Positions 19,858 through 28,956 of a stretch of DNA of 64,000 bases are shown one piece after another. The DNA is from Rahnella bonaserana (GTDB lineage Bacteria; Pseudomonadota; Gammaproteobacteria; Enterobacterales; Enterobacteriaceae), in assembly GCF_019049675.1 (NCBI RefSeq), contig NZ_JAFMOW010000067.1, positions 186,001-250,000 on the forward strand, read 5' to 3'. The translations under genes were made by a program, and so were the position numbers. The notes beneath the pieces were generated by a model, which was not told where the DNA came from, searched no databases, and was given only the letters and a program-made list of their open reading frames with translations. How positions within the stretch are numbered: position 1 is the first letter of the stretch; the number at the start of each line of letters is the position of its first letter.

Positions 19858-21006
19858 ATGAGTTTTATGTTGGCACTTCCTAAAATCAGCCTCCACGGTC
19901 AGGGCGCAATCGAAGATATGGTTGCGATGCTGGCGGCCAAACAACACGGCAAAGCGCTTATCGTCACCGACGGCCAGTTAATTGAACTCGGTCTGCTCGA
20001 CGGCTTGTTTTCCGCACTCAAACAGGCCGGAATGCCGTACGCTATTTATGGTGGCGTGGTGCCCAATCCGACCTCGGCTCATGTTGACGAAGGTTTCCGT
20101 TTATATCAGGAAAACCAGTGCGATTACCTGATCGCTTTCGGCGGCGGCAGCCCGATTGATACCGCCAAGGGTATCAAAATTCTGACTGCCAATCCTGGCC
20201 CCGCCACCCTGTATTCCGGTGTCGGCAAAGTCACTAAACCGGGTGTATTTCTGGTCGCAATCAACACTACCGCGGGAACTGCTGCTGAACTTACCAGTAA
20301 TGCGGTGATCATCGACAGTCAGCGTCAGGTGAAAGAAGTGATCATTGATGCGAATCTGATCCCCGATATCGCCGTTGACGATCCGTCGATTATGCTCAAG
20401 ATCCCGGCAGGCATTACCGCGGCAACCGGAATGGATGCGCTTACTCACGCGATTGAAGCCTATGTTTCACTCGGCGCACATCCGCTGACTGACCCGACTG
20501 CGCTCGCCGCCATTTCTACCATTACGCAATGGCTGCCGAAAGCCGTCGAACACGGCGACGATATTGAAGCTCGCGAGAAAATGGCACAGGGGCAATATCT
20601 GGCCGGGATGGCATTTAACAGCGCCGGTCTTGGACTGGTCCATGCGATGGCGCATCAGCCAGGGGCGACACATAATCTGCCGCACGGCGTGTGTAATGCG
20701 ATTTTGCTGCCAGTCATTGAAGAGTTTAACCGTTCTTCTGCTCCGCACCGTTTTGCCGATATCGCCCGCGCAATGGGTGTGCATACGCAAAGCATCAGCG
20801 AAACGCAGGCCAGCATGGCGGCTATTGACACCATCCGTAAATTATCCGCCCGCGTGGGGATCCCGTCCGGTTTTAAAGAACTGGGGATTAAGGAATCCGA
20901 TATCGAAGGCTGGCTGGATAAAGCACTGGCTGATCCCTGTGCGCCATGTAACCCGAGAACACCAACGCGTGAAGAAGTTCGCGAGCTGTATCTGAAAGCG
21001 ATGTAA
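19858..21006 (+). CDS. fucO: Iron-containing alcohol dehydrogenase, lactaldehyde reductase type
   Basis: A 382-residue family III metal-dependent alcohol dehydrogenase: NAD loop G-G-G-S-P-I-D-T-A-K-G, N-T-T-A-G-T-A-A-E, and metal ligands in G-M-D-A-L-T-H-A-I-E-A-Y, H-A-M-A-H-Q and L-P-H-G-V-C-N. Position in the rhamnose locus implies reduction of L-lactaldehyde to 1,2-propanediol during anaerobic rhamnose use, the role of FucO. Sequence details (E-A-Y-V-S, F-N-S-A-G-L-G, H-N-L-P-H-G-V-C-N) look as close to YiaY as to FucO, so the symbol reflects role more than descent. An SD (GAGGGAA) follows the ERIC element. Confidence 0.82.
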   Translation: MSFMLALPKISLHGQGAIEDMVAMLAAKQHGKALIVTDGQLIELGLLDGLFSALKQAGMPYAIYGGVVPNPTSAHVDEGFRLYQENQCDYLIAFGGGSPIDTAKGIKILTANPGPATLYSGVGKVTKPGVFLVAINTTAGTAAELTSNAVIIDSQRQVKEVIIDANLIPDIAVDDPSIMLKIPAGITAATGMDALTHAIEAYVSLGAHPLTDPTALAAISTITQWLPKAVEHGDDIEAREKMAQGQYLAGMAFNSAGLGLVHAMAHQPGATHNLPHGVCNAILLPVIEEFNRSSAPHRFADIARAMGVHTQSISETQASMAAIDTIRKLSARVGIPSGFKELGIKESDIEGWLDKALADPCAPCNPRTPTREEVRELYLKAM

Positions 21007-21067
21007 CTTTTTTGCTCCCCCCACTGAAAGGGGAGAGCTAAAACAAACACGAAAACAGCTCGGTCTG

Positions 21068-21103
21068 CTCCCTCCCCTGCGAAGGGGAGGGCTGGGGTGG
21101 GGT
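21068..21103 (+). repeat. REP-like palindromic repeat, copy A
   Basis: A GC-rich palindrome (CCCTCCCCT-GCGA-AGGGGAGGG, 21070-21091) with a tail GCTGGGGTGGGGT. It is inverted relative to copy B about 60 bp away. Confidence 0.65.
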
Positions 21104-21159
21104 ATTAAATAAAAGCTAATGTGTTGAAGTGTACTTTGACGAGGCGTTTATCTTCAAAA

Positions 21160-21192
21160 CCCCCTCCCAGCCTCCCCCTTCGCAGGGGGAGG
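21160..21192 (-). repeat. REP-like palindromic repeat, copy B
   Basis: CCTCCCCCT-TCGC-AGGGGGAGG (21171-21192) with the same tail motif on the other strand (ACCCCCTCCCAG). Together with copy A it forms an inverted pair between the alcohol dehydrogenase gene and rhaM, as in BIME-type elements. Confidence 0.65.
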
Positions 21193-21233
21193 CGCTTTCC
21201 CTCTCCCCCCCGATAATCTAACCGGAGAAAAAC

Positions 21234-21548
21234 ATGATCCGTAAATCCTTCGTTATGCAGGTCAATCCCGATGCGCACGCGGAATATCAGCGCCGTCATT
21301 CGCCAATCTGGCCAGAACTGGCGGAAACCCTGAAAGCCCACGGCGCACATCACTACAGCATTTTTCTCGATGAAAAACGCAACCTTCTGTTTGGCTATGT
21401 GGAAATTGAATCGGAAGAAAGATGGAATGCCGTGGCAAAAACGGATATTTGCCAGAAGTGGTGGAAGCATATGGCAGACGTAATGCCTGCCAATGCCGAT
21501 AACAGCCCGATCAGTAGCGATCTTAAACCGGTCTTTTACCTCGATTAG
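21234..21548 (+). CDS. rhaM: L-rhamnose mutarotase
   Basis: RhaM (104 residues) speeds exchange between alpha and beta anomers of L-rhamnose, supplying the form used by RhaA. It matches E. coli RhaM nearly throughout, including [11 protein letters not shown]-x-P-I-W-P-E-L, [10 protein letters not shown] and the C-terminal V-F-Y-L. The SD is CCGGAGAAA. It is separated from the preceding gene by the REP pair, and its last 26 bp overlap the 3' end of ygiQ on the other strand. Confidence 0.96.
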   Translation: MIRKSFVMQVNPDAHAEYQRRHSPIWPELAETLKAHGAHHYSIFLDEKRNLLFGYVEIESEERWNAVAKTDICQKWWKHMADVMPANADNSPISSDLKPVFYLD

Positions 21549-23697
21549 CCCGCTGACCGGCGGGTTTTCCTTTTCCTGTACCCGGATTTTGCGCTTTTGA
21601 GGCGGTAAATCGCGTAGCTGCCGGTTTCACTTTCCCCGAACGTGATGGCGCAAACTTTGGATCAAAACCGTCCGGTGGTACCAGGCAATCAGGCCGGATA
21701 CCAATCAGACGACGCATCCCCATCGCCGTCAGCGCCTCGCGGATCACCGGCCAGTTCACCGGATCATGATAGCGCAGCAATGCTTTATGTAACCGCCGCT
21801 GACGATCCCCTTTCGGTACCACCACATCTTCGCTTTTATAATCCACTTTGCTGAGCGGATTCTTGCCGCTGTAATACATGGTGGTCGCACTGGCGAGCGG
21901 TGACGGATAGAAGTTCTGCACCTGATCCAGACGGAAGCGGTTTTTCTTCAGCCATAGCGCCAGATTAATCATATCTTCAGTGCGCGTGCCCGGATGCGCG
22001 GAGATAAAATACGGGATCAGATACTGTTCTTTTCCGGCCTGTTTTGAGTAACTGTCGAACAGTTCTTTGAACCGGTAATAGCTGCCCATGCCCGGTTTCA
22101 TCATTTTTGACAGCGGCCCGGTTTCGGTGTGCTCCGGCGCGATCTTCAGATAACCGCCGACATGATGTTCTGCCAGCTCTTTGATATAACGCGGATCCTC
22201 TACCGCCAGATCGTAACGTACGCCCGAAGCGATGAGGATTTTCTTGATACCTTTCAGGCTGCGCGTACGGCGATAAAGATTGATCGTCGGCTCATGGTTG
22301 GTGTCCATGTGCGTGCAGATTTCAGGGTAAACGCAGGAAGCGCGCCGGCAGCTTTGCTCCGCTTTTGGCGACTGACAGCGCAGCATATACATGTTGGCAG
22401 TCGGACCACCGAGATCGGAAATCACACCAGTGAATCCCGGCACGCTGTCGCGGATCTCTTCGATTTCACGCACGATCGACTCTTCCGAACGGCTCTGAAT
22501 GATCCGCCCTTCATGCTCGGTGATCGAACAGAACGCACAACCGCCGTAACAGCCACGCATGATATTGATCGAGAAACGGATCATGTCATATGCCGGAATG
22601 GTCGCTTTACCGTAGGACGGATGCGGCACGCGCTGGAATGGCAGACCAAAGACTTCATCCATTTCTTCGGTGGAAAGCGGGATCGCCGGTGGGTTGATCC
22701 ACACATACCGGTCGCCGTGTTTTTGCATCAATGCACGGGCGCAACCCGGGTTGGTTTCATGATGCAAAATGCGCGAAGTATGGGCATACAGGACTTTGTC
22801 GCCCTTCACTTTTTCAAATGACGGTAACAGAACGTAGGTTTTCTCCCACGGTTTCGGCTTAGGCGCGCGCACCGTCACAGGTTGCGGGGCACCCGGCGCA
22901 GGCAATTCTCCTTCTGAACAGGGTAAGTCCTCGCCATACGGATTCATGATCGGCTCAATGCGACCCGGCTTATCGAGGCGCGTGGAATCCACCCCGCTCC
23001 AGCCGGTCAGCGCCGTTTTACGCATCACCGCCGTATTGCGCACATCGTGAATATCCGTAATGGATTCGCCCGCGGCCAGACGGTGCGCCACTTCCACCAG
23101 TGGCCTTTCGCCGTTGCCGTAAATCAGCATGTCAGCTTTCGAATCCACCAGCACCGAGCGACGTACGGTATCGGACCAGTAATCGTAATGCGCAATACGC
23201 CGCAGACTGGCTTCGATACCGCCGAGCAAAACCGGCACATCGCTGAAAGCTTCTTTGCAGCGCTGGGTATAAACCAGCGTCGCACGGTCCGGACGTTTAC
23301 CGCCCACGTTACCCGGCGTATAGGCATCGTCATGGCGCAGCTTCCGGTCGGCGGTATAACGGTTGATCATCGAATCCATATTGCCGGCGGTCACGCCATA
23401 AAACAGATTCGGTTTACCAAGCCGCATGAAATCTTCTTTGTTGGTCCAGTCCGGCTGGGCGATGATCCCGACACGAAACCCCTGCGCTTCCAGCATTCTG
23501 CCAATGATCGCCATGCCAAAACTCGGATGATCGACGTACGCATCTCCGGTCACCACGATCACATCACAGCTATCCCAGCCCAGTTCATCCATTTCCGCCC
23601 GGGTCATCGGGAAAAACGGCGCAGTGCCGTAGCATTCGGCCCAGTAACGCGGGTAAGAGAAAAGGGTGCGATCGGGTTGGATCAGGCTGATTGGCAT
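21523..23697 (-). CDS. ygiQ: YgiQ family radical SAM protein
   Basis: A 724-residue radical SAM protein of the UPF0313 family, very close to E. coli YgiQ. An N-terminal B12-binding-like Rossmann region ([13 protein letters not shown]) precedes the radical SAM core, whose cluster cysteines are in G-C-Y-G-G-C-A-F-C near residue 385. The C-terminus is basic (K/R/A/G-rich). Its reaction is unknown. Its 3' end overlaps rhaM by 26 bp tail to tail. Confidence 0.93.
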   Translation of the reverse strand: MPISLIQPDRTLFSYPRYWAECYGTAPFFPMTRAEMDELGWDSCDVIVVTGDAYVDHPSFGMAIIGRMLEAQGFRVGIIAQPDWTNKEDFMRLGKPNLFYGVTAGNMDSMINRYTADRKLRHDDAYTPGNVGGKRPDRATLVYTQRCKEAFSDVPVLLGGIEASLRRIAHYDYWSDTVRRSVLVDSKADMLIYGNGERPLVEVAHRLAAGESITDIHDVRNTAVMRKTALTGWSGVDSTRLDKPGRIEPIMNPYGEDLPCSEGELPAPGAPQPVTVRAPKPKPWEKTYVLLPSFEKVKGDKVLYAHTSRILHHETNPGCARALMQKHGDRYVWINPPAIPLSTEEMDEVFGLPFQRVPHPSYGKATIPAYDMIRFSINIMRGCYGGCAFCSITEHEGRIIQSRSEESIVREIEEIRDSVPGFTGVISDLGGPTANMYMLRCQSPKAEQSCRRASCVYPEICTHMDTNHEPTINLYRRTRSLKGIKKILIASGVRYDLAVEDPRYIKELAEHHVGGYLKIAPEHTETGPLSKMMKPGMGSYYRFKELFDSYSKQAGKEQYLIPYFISAHPGTRTEDMINLALWLKKNRFRLDQVQNFYPSPLASATTMYYSGKNPLSKVDYKSEDVVVPKGDRQRRLHKALLRYHDPVNWPVIREALTAMGMRRLIGIRPDCLVPPDGFDPKFAPSRSGKVKPAATRFTASKAQNPGTGKGKPAGQRANRGKRPV

Positions 23698-24102
23698 AAA
23701 GAGTTTTCGCTGAAAGAAGAGGGAATTTGCTTAAGCACGGCTAATGCATCGTGATTTCGCAGCCAGAAAATCAAGGCCGGAGATTATACTTGGACGAAAA
23801 AACGCCTGCTGTTGCGAATGAGTTTGTCATGCGTCAGATCAAGTTTTTCAGGCCGTAAATCCCATTTTCCGTGATCACTCCCTCACCAATCTAAGATTTC
23901 CCTTATGCGACATTGCCGACTACCATGTTAGAAAGTGCATCAGAAAGCTTCAAATCGTAACTAAAGAATTTCTAACTTTAGACGTTGACCGCCACCGGGC
24001 CATCGCGAATTTTTCGCCGCCCCCTGACAGAGAGAAGCCTATTGTGACCGCATTACTTCCACGCCCCGCCCTGACCCTCTCATACGCAGTGGAGACCGCA
24101 TC
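23698..24102. other. Divergent intergenic region ygiQ / SulP gene
   Basis: About 405 bp between divergent starts. It must contain both promoters; no repeat, RNA or small gene was recognised. Confidence 0.4.
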
Positions 24103-25602
24103 ATGACGATGAAATCCCCTGAAAGTCTGAACATGAATTTCCTGCGTTACGATATCCCAGCCGGGATTGTCGTATTTCTGGTCGCGCTACCGCTGAGTCT
24201 TGGTATTGCCCAGGCCAGCGGATTGCCACCTTTTGTCGGCCTGCTGACGGGTGTTATCGGCGGGGTGATCGTCACCCTGCTCAGCCCCTCGCGTTTTGCG
24301 GTCAGCGGACCGGCTGCCGGGCTGGTAACGATCGTCGTTGGCGCGATGGAGACGCTCGGATCTTTCTCCACACTGCTGCTGGCGCTGATGCTGGCGGGGG
24401 TTCTGCAAATCATATTCGGTATCATCAAGGCCGGACGCTTTGTTTCACTGATCCCCGGTTCTGTTATCCAGGGCATGCTGGCGGCGATCGGTATTTTGCT
24501 GATTATGCAGCAAATCCCGGTCGCACTGGGTTATCAGGGGGAAGACGGATTGCGCGGTATTTTCAGCGATCCGGCGTTCAGTTTGTCGCCCGCGATTCTG
24601 ATCGTTTCGGCTGTCGCTTTGCTCATTTTGTGGCTGTGGACCACGCCGCCGTTTAAGCGCATCAAACTGATGACTTATGTGCCCGGTCCGCTGGTGGCCG
24701 TGTTGTGGGGAAGTCTGGCGATGATCTTCGGTGATCGTATTGTGCCCGATGCAATACAGGCTATGCCGCGCATTGCGCTGCCGAAATTCGACAGTGTGGA
24801 TGAAGTGACCTCGCAGCTGGAAAAGCCGGACTGGAGTGCGTGGAATAATCCGCAGATTTACGTGATTGCCGCGACGCTGGCGCTGGTCGCCAGCCTGGAA
24901 ACCCTGCTGAGTCAGGAAGCGCTGAAGAAGCTCAAGGAGCAAACGCCGGCGCCATCACCTGATAAAGAAATGCGTGCCCAGGGGATCGGGAATTTAATCA
25001 GTGGATTTCTTGGCGGCATGCCGATCACCGCAGTGATCGTGCGCAGTTCGGTGAACGTGAATACAGGTGCACGTAGCAAAGTGTCGATCCTGCTTCACGG
25101 TGTGCTATTGCTGCTATGCGGCATGTTTTTCAGCGACATGCTTAATACCATCCCCCTGGCTTGTCTGGCGGCGGTTCTGCTGTATACCGGTTACAAACTG
25201 GCCTCACCGGCGCTCTTCCTGACCCAGTGGCGGCTTGGCCTGCCACAGTTCCTGCCGTTTATCGCCACGCTGGCCGGTATTTTGGTCTTCGGTATGCTGG
25301 CCGGGATTGGCATCGGCCTGCTCGCGCAGTTGTTGTCGAGCACTTACAAAAGTCATCACAATGCGATGCAACTGACGCGCGATGAAAATCATTATGTGAT
25401 GCGTTTTCATCAGAATCTGACATTCCTGCATAACCCGCGTTTGCAGAGTCTGCTGGCGGAGATCCCCGATAACAGTGTGGTTCGCGTCGAACGCGAGAAT
25501 GTCGGGTATATCGATCCGGATGTAAAAGCGGTACTGTCAGATTTCAGGGCAAAGGCATTGGATCGCAATATCACGCTGGATCGCTGGCCAGTCGGGCACT
25601 GA
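24103..25602 (+). CDS. SulP family inorganic anion transporter
   Basis: A 499-residue membrane protein with 10-12 helices (residues about 14-420) and SulP hallmarks: the opening Y-D-I-P-A-G-I-V-V-F-L-V-A-L-P-L-S-L-G-I, then S-G-P-A-A-G-L and later the G-G-M-P-I-T-A-V-I-V-R-S-S-V-N segment. The C-terminus after 430 is short and looks like a reduced STAS domain (R-V-E-x-E-N-V-G-Y-I-D). SulP proteins carry sulfate, bicarbonate or dicarboxylates; the substrate here is unknown, and no carbonic anhydrase gene is adjacent. The chosen ATG has GGAG 9 nt upstream. Confidence 0.87.
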   Translation: MTMKSPESLNMNFLRYDIPAGIVVFLVALPLSLGIAQASGLPPFVGLLTGVIGGVIVTLLSPSRFAVSGPAAGLVTIVVGAMETLGSFSTLLLALMLAGVLQIIFGIIKAGRFVSLIPGSVIQGMLAAIGILLIMQQIPVALGYQGEDGLRGIFSDPAFSLSPAILIVSAVALLILWLWTTPPFKRIKLMTYVPGPLVAVLWGSLAMIFGDRIVPDAIQAMPRIALPKFDSVDEVTSQLEKPDWSAWNNPQIYVIAATLALVASLETLLSQEALKKLKEQTPAPSPDKEMRAQGIGNLISGFLGGMPITAVIVRSSVNVNTGARSKVSILLHGVLLLLCGMFFSDMLNTIPLACLAAVLLYTGYKLASPALFLTQWRLGLPQFLPFIATLAGILVFGMLAGIGIGLLAQLLSSTYKSHHNAMQLTRDENHYVMRFHQNLTFLHNPRLQSLLAEIPDNSVVRVERENVGYIDPDVKAVLSDFRAKALDRNITLDRWPVGH

Positions 25603-25623
25603 TTTCAAAACGATGATAAACAA

Positions 25624-25653
25624 AAAGGCCTGCCGGTTTCCCCGCAGGCCTTT
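25624..25653. terminator. Bidirectional terminator between SulP and dhaK genes
   Basis: AAAGGCCTGC / GCAGGCCTTT with a 10-nt loop lies between two convergent genes. A T-rich run follows on the plus strand and TTTTTG on the minus strand. Confidence 0.85.
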
Positions 25654-25672
25654 CTTTTATCAGGAAAAAATC

Positions 25673-27325
25673 TTATTTCTTCGCCAGTGCTTCAAACACT
25701 TTTTCGACCGCAACGGCCCCCGGATCTTTGACGCCTTTCAGGCTGTCGCTGCTCAGATAGGATGAGCGCCCGGCATTAGCTTTTTTCATGCTGGCCGTGT
25801 CTTTGGCGCCTTTAGCGGCGGCTTTCGCAGCGCCTTTCAGTGCATCTTTTTTGCCCAAAGCCTCCAGCGCGGGCTGAAGTGCGTCGATCATCGTGCGATC
25901 GCCAAGATCCGCGCCGCCGTAATGCTTCATGCGCTCCAGACCAAACAGCAGCGCTTTCGGTAATTTCTCACCCTCAGCGACTTTCTTACCGGCAGCCGTG
26001 AAGAAGATCGACATCAGCACGCCGCTCGATCCGCCCATTACGGTTGCCAGACGATCGCCGACTACGCCAAGAAGATCGGCAACATTATTCAGCGGAAGTT
26101 TTTTGCCTTTGTTCTGCTTCTGGATATCGCGCGCGCCGGTCGCAAATGTCGAACCGGTATCGCCGTCCCCTACTTTGGCATCGAGCTTATTCAGTTCATC
26201 TTCCAGACCGGAAAGTGTCTGTGTGATGGTTTCAACGATCCTGCCGACTTCGGCATTCGATGACGCTTTAACGGATTTTTTATCGCTGATGGCTTTACCT
26301 TTTTTAGTCGCCAGTTTTTCCAGCTTAACCAGCGGATGCCAGCCGGCGGCCTCCACCTCTGCCAGCAACGCTTCTTCAATTCCGCCTTTCAGCGCGATCA
26401 CGGAAAGCGAAAAACCTTTCATATCCAGCGCACTGACGAGTGAAGCGGGTCCGATGAGATAACGCACCGAACTGCCCAGCGCTGAATGCACCACTTCTTT
26501 AGTGATCTGATTCATCTCCAGCGGTGAAACGCCGCCGAGGTTATTGATCAATACCGCCAGCTTGTCGCTTTTTTTGACATGCTGCTGAAGCTTTTCAACC
26601 AGTGTATCCACCACTTTTTTACTGTTCTGAGTTTTCATCGTCGAGACGCCCGGCTCGCCGTGAATACCTAATCCCAGCTCAACGTGGCCCGATTCGATGC
26701 GCTGTTCTTCTTCATCTTCGCCGCCGCCCGGCAGGCTGCATCCCGCGGCCGCCACACCGATACTCGCCGTGGCATCAATGGCCTGCTGCGCAATTTTGGT
26801 GACGTCTTTGAGTGATTTTCCCTGCTCTGCGGCATAACCGGCAATTTTATGCACCAGCACCGTCCCCGCGATACCGCGAGGCTGCTTGTTGTCCGGCAGA
26901 GAAATGTCGTCGGATACCATCACCAGCTCGACGTCGTAGCCCATGCCTTTGGCTTTCTCGGCCGCCAGACCAAAGTTCAGACGGTCGCCGGTGTAGTTTT
27001 TCACAATCAGCAGGCAGCCCGCTTTACCGGTGACCGCCACAATCGCGTTCAGTACGGCGTCCACGCTCGGTGACGCAAACACTTCGCCGCACACTGCCGC
27101 GGTGAGCATGCCCTTACCGACAAAACCGACGTGTGCCGGTTCGTGACCGGAGCCACCGCCGGAAATCAGGGCGACTTTTTTCTTATCCCAGTCGCGGCGA
27201 ACGACCACACGAATTGCCGGATCGACGTCCAGTTTTGCCAGGTTTTTGTAGGGAGAGGTCAGGATCACCCCTTCGATAACATCGTTAATCAGAGACTTAC
27301 GGTCATTCATAAAGAATTTAGACAT
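25673..27325 (-). CDS. dhaK: ATP-dependent dihydroxyacetone kinase (DhaK-DhaL fusion)
   Basis: A 550-residue single-chain kinase like Citrobacter freundii DhaK. The N-terminal DhaK domain (about 1-330) has G-G-G-S-G-H-E-P-A-H and the substrate-binding histidine in G-L-G-I-H-G-E-P-G near residue 220. The C-terminal DhaL-type nucleotide domain (about 360-550) has D-A-K-V-G-D-G-D-T-G-S-T, whose aspartates hold Mg-ATP, and G-G-S-S-G-V-L-M. The linker is rich in lysine. It uses ATP, not PEP, so no dhaM is needed. It makes dihydroxyacetone phosphate and stands alone; glycerol dehydrogenase is not in the window. Confidence 0.93.
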   Translation of the reverse strand: MSKFFMNDRKSLINDVIEGVILTSPYKNLAKLDVDPAIRVVVRRDWDKKKVALISGGGSGHEPAHVGFVGKGMLTAAVCGEVFASPSVDAVLNAIVAVTGKAGCLLIVKNYTGDRLNFGLAAEKAKGMGYDVELVMVSDDISLPDNKQPRGIAGTVLVHKIAGYAAEQGKSLKDVTKIAQQAIDATASIGVAAAGCSLPGGGEDEEEQRIESGHVELGLGIHGEPGVSTMKTQNSKKVVDTLVEKLQQHVKKSDKLAVLINNLGGVSPLEMNQITKEVVHSALGSSVRYLIGPASLVSALDMKGFSLSVIALKGGIEEALLAEVEAAGWHPLVKLEKLATKKGKAISDKKSVKASSNAEVGRIVETITQTLSGLEDELNKLDAKVGDGDTGSTFATGARDIQKQNKGKKLPLNNVADLLGVVGDRLATVMGGSSGVLMSIFFTAAGKKVAEGEKLPKALLFGLERMKHYGGADLGDRTMIDALQPALEALGKKDALKGAAKAAAKGAKDTASMKKANAGRSSYLSSDSLKGVKDPGAVAVEKVFEALAKK

Positions 27326-27440
27326 GCCGGATCTTTCCTTTTAACTGTTTTCCAGGTGTTTTGAGGCAGAAAAAACATACCTCTGCGTAATGCAGGTATC
27401 TGAAAACATAGCACAGGACAAAAATCAGGAAGGAGACGAG

Positions 27441-27462
27441 AAAGGCGGTTTCCCGCCTTTTT
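27441..27462 (-). terminator. Terminator of sdaB
   Basis: AAAGGCGG-TTTC-CCGCCTTT lies 22 bp after the sdaB stop and before dhaK. The T tract on the minus strand is short (TTTCTC); on the plus strand it is TTTTT. Confidence 0.65.
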
Positions 27463-27483
27463 AGGAAATGATGTAGAAAGAAA

Positions 27484-28851
27484 TCAATTACACGCTAACA
27501 CTTTAATCGCTAGTCCGCCGGTTGAGGTTTCACGGTATTTAGAGTTCATGTCTTTGCCGGTTTCGTACATGGTTTCGATGACTTTATCGAGACACACGCG
27601 CGGTTCGCTGGTACGGCGCAGCGCCATACGTGAAGCATTCACCGCTTTTACTGCCGAAATGGCGTTTCGCTCGATGCATGGCACCTGAACCTGTCCGGCG
27701 AGCGGATCACAGGTCAGCCCGAGGTGATGTTCCATAGCGATTTCTGCCGCCATAAACACCTGCGCCGTGCTGCCGCCCAGCAGCTCAGTCAGACCGGCTG
27801 CCGCCATGGAACACGCCACGCCGACTTCGCCCTGACAACCCACTTCGGCACCGGAAATGGAGGCGTTCATTTTGAACAGAATGCCGACTGCGCCGGATGC
27901 CAGGAAGAAACGGCTGTATGAATCCGGGCTGATCGGGCGGATAAACTGATCGTAATAGGTCAGCACCGCCGGAATGATGCCACATGCGCCGTTGGTCGGT
28001 GCCGTTACAACCCGTCCGCCTGCCGCGTTTTCTTCGTTCACCGCCATCGCGTACATATTGATCCAGTCCACCACGCCCATCGGATCAACGTTGTTTTTAT
28101 CCTGCGTCACCAGAATACGACGCAGCGCCGCGGCGCGGCGGTTAATTTTCATCGGGCCTGGCAACAGCCCTTCGGTATGAATACCGCGCGTAATGCCTTC
28201 GCTCATTACGTTCCAGATAGCCGCAAAGTGCTCGCTGATTTCTGCGCGGGTATGGCTGGCCAGCTCGTTTTGCAGCATCAGCGCCGACAGGGACAGGCCG
28301 GTGTCGGTGCAATGCTTTTGCAAATCACTGGCCGAACGGAACGGGTACGGGCGCACCACAGGGTTCTCGTCCTGCTGGCCGAACTTGCTGGCTTCGACAA
28401 TAAAGCCGCCGCCAATGGAATAATAGGTTTGCGTGTACAGCAGTTCATCGCCGTTGAACGCGCTGATGGTCATGCCGTTTTCGTGCAACGGCAGATTACT
28501 AAAATGGAAATTCATGCCGGAACCGGCCGGGAAATCCACTTCCCTGGCACCCTTGCCGAGCATCAGTCGCCCGGACGTTTCCACCTGGCGGATAAACGCC
28601 GGGATCGCATCAATATCCACATCATCCGGCATATTGCCGGCCAGCCCCATGATGATCGCCAGATCGGTGTGGTGGCCTTTACCGGTTAACGATAAAGAAC
28701 CATAGACATCGACGACCACGCGGGTGGTATGAGTAATATGGCCAGAAGAGATAAGTTCATCAGTGAATATTTTCCCGGCTTTCATCGGGCCAACAGTATG
28801 CGAACTGGAAGGACCAATACCAATTTTGAAAATATCGAAGACGCTGATCAC
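27484..28851 (-). CDS. sdaB: L-serine dehydratase (iron-sulfur)
   Basis: A 455-residue type 2 L-serine deaminase converting serine to pyruvate and ammonia with a [4Fe-4S] cluster. G-I-G-P-S-S-S-H-T-V-G-P-M opens the protein. Candidate cluster cysteines are in G-C-Q-G-E-V-G-V-A-C, L-T-C-D-P and V-P-C-I-E-R-N, and the penultimate residue is Cys, as in enzymes whose C-terminal cysteine plugs the active site. The GTG at 28851 has GGAG eight bases upstream and matches the E. coli start; a GTG at 28860 overlaps that site. The sdaC-sdaB order favours sdaB over the paralogue sdaA. Confidence 0.9.
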   Translation of the reverse strand: MISVFDIFKIGIGPSSSHTVGPMKAGKIFTDELISSGHITHTTRVVVDVYGSLSLTGKGHHTDLAIIMGLAGNMPDDVDIDAIPAFIRQVETSGRLMLGKGAREVDFPAGSGMNFHFSNLPLHENGMTISAFNGDELLYTQTYYSIGGGFIVEASKFGQQDENPVVRPYPFRSASDLQKHCTDTGLSLSALMLQNELASHTRAEISEHFAAIWNVMSEGITRGIHTEGLLPGPMKINRRAAALRRILVTQDKNNVDPMGVVDWINMYAMAVNEENAAGGRVVTAPTNGACGIIPAVLTYYDQFIRPISPDSYSRFFLASGAVGILFKMNASISGAEVGCQGEVGVACSMAAAGLTELLGGSTAQVFMAAEIAMEHHLGLTCDPLAGQVQVPCIERNAISAVKAVNASRMALRRTSEPRVCLDKVIETMYETGKDMNSKYRETSTGGLAIKVLACN

Positions 28852-28956
28852 GGTGGGCACTCCATGTGAATAAGATGACGGGCAAAAATACGGGAGGAAA
28901 GTGAGCAGGAAAATTCCCGCCCACTTTATTTCACTTAGCTTTAAATATTTTATTCA

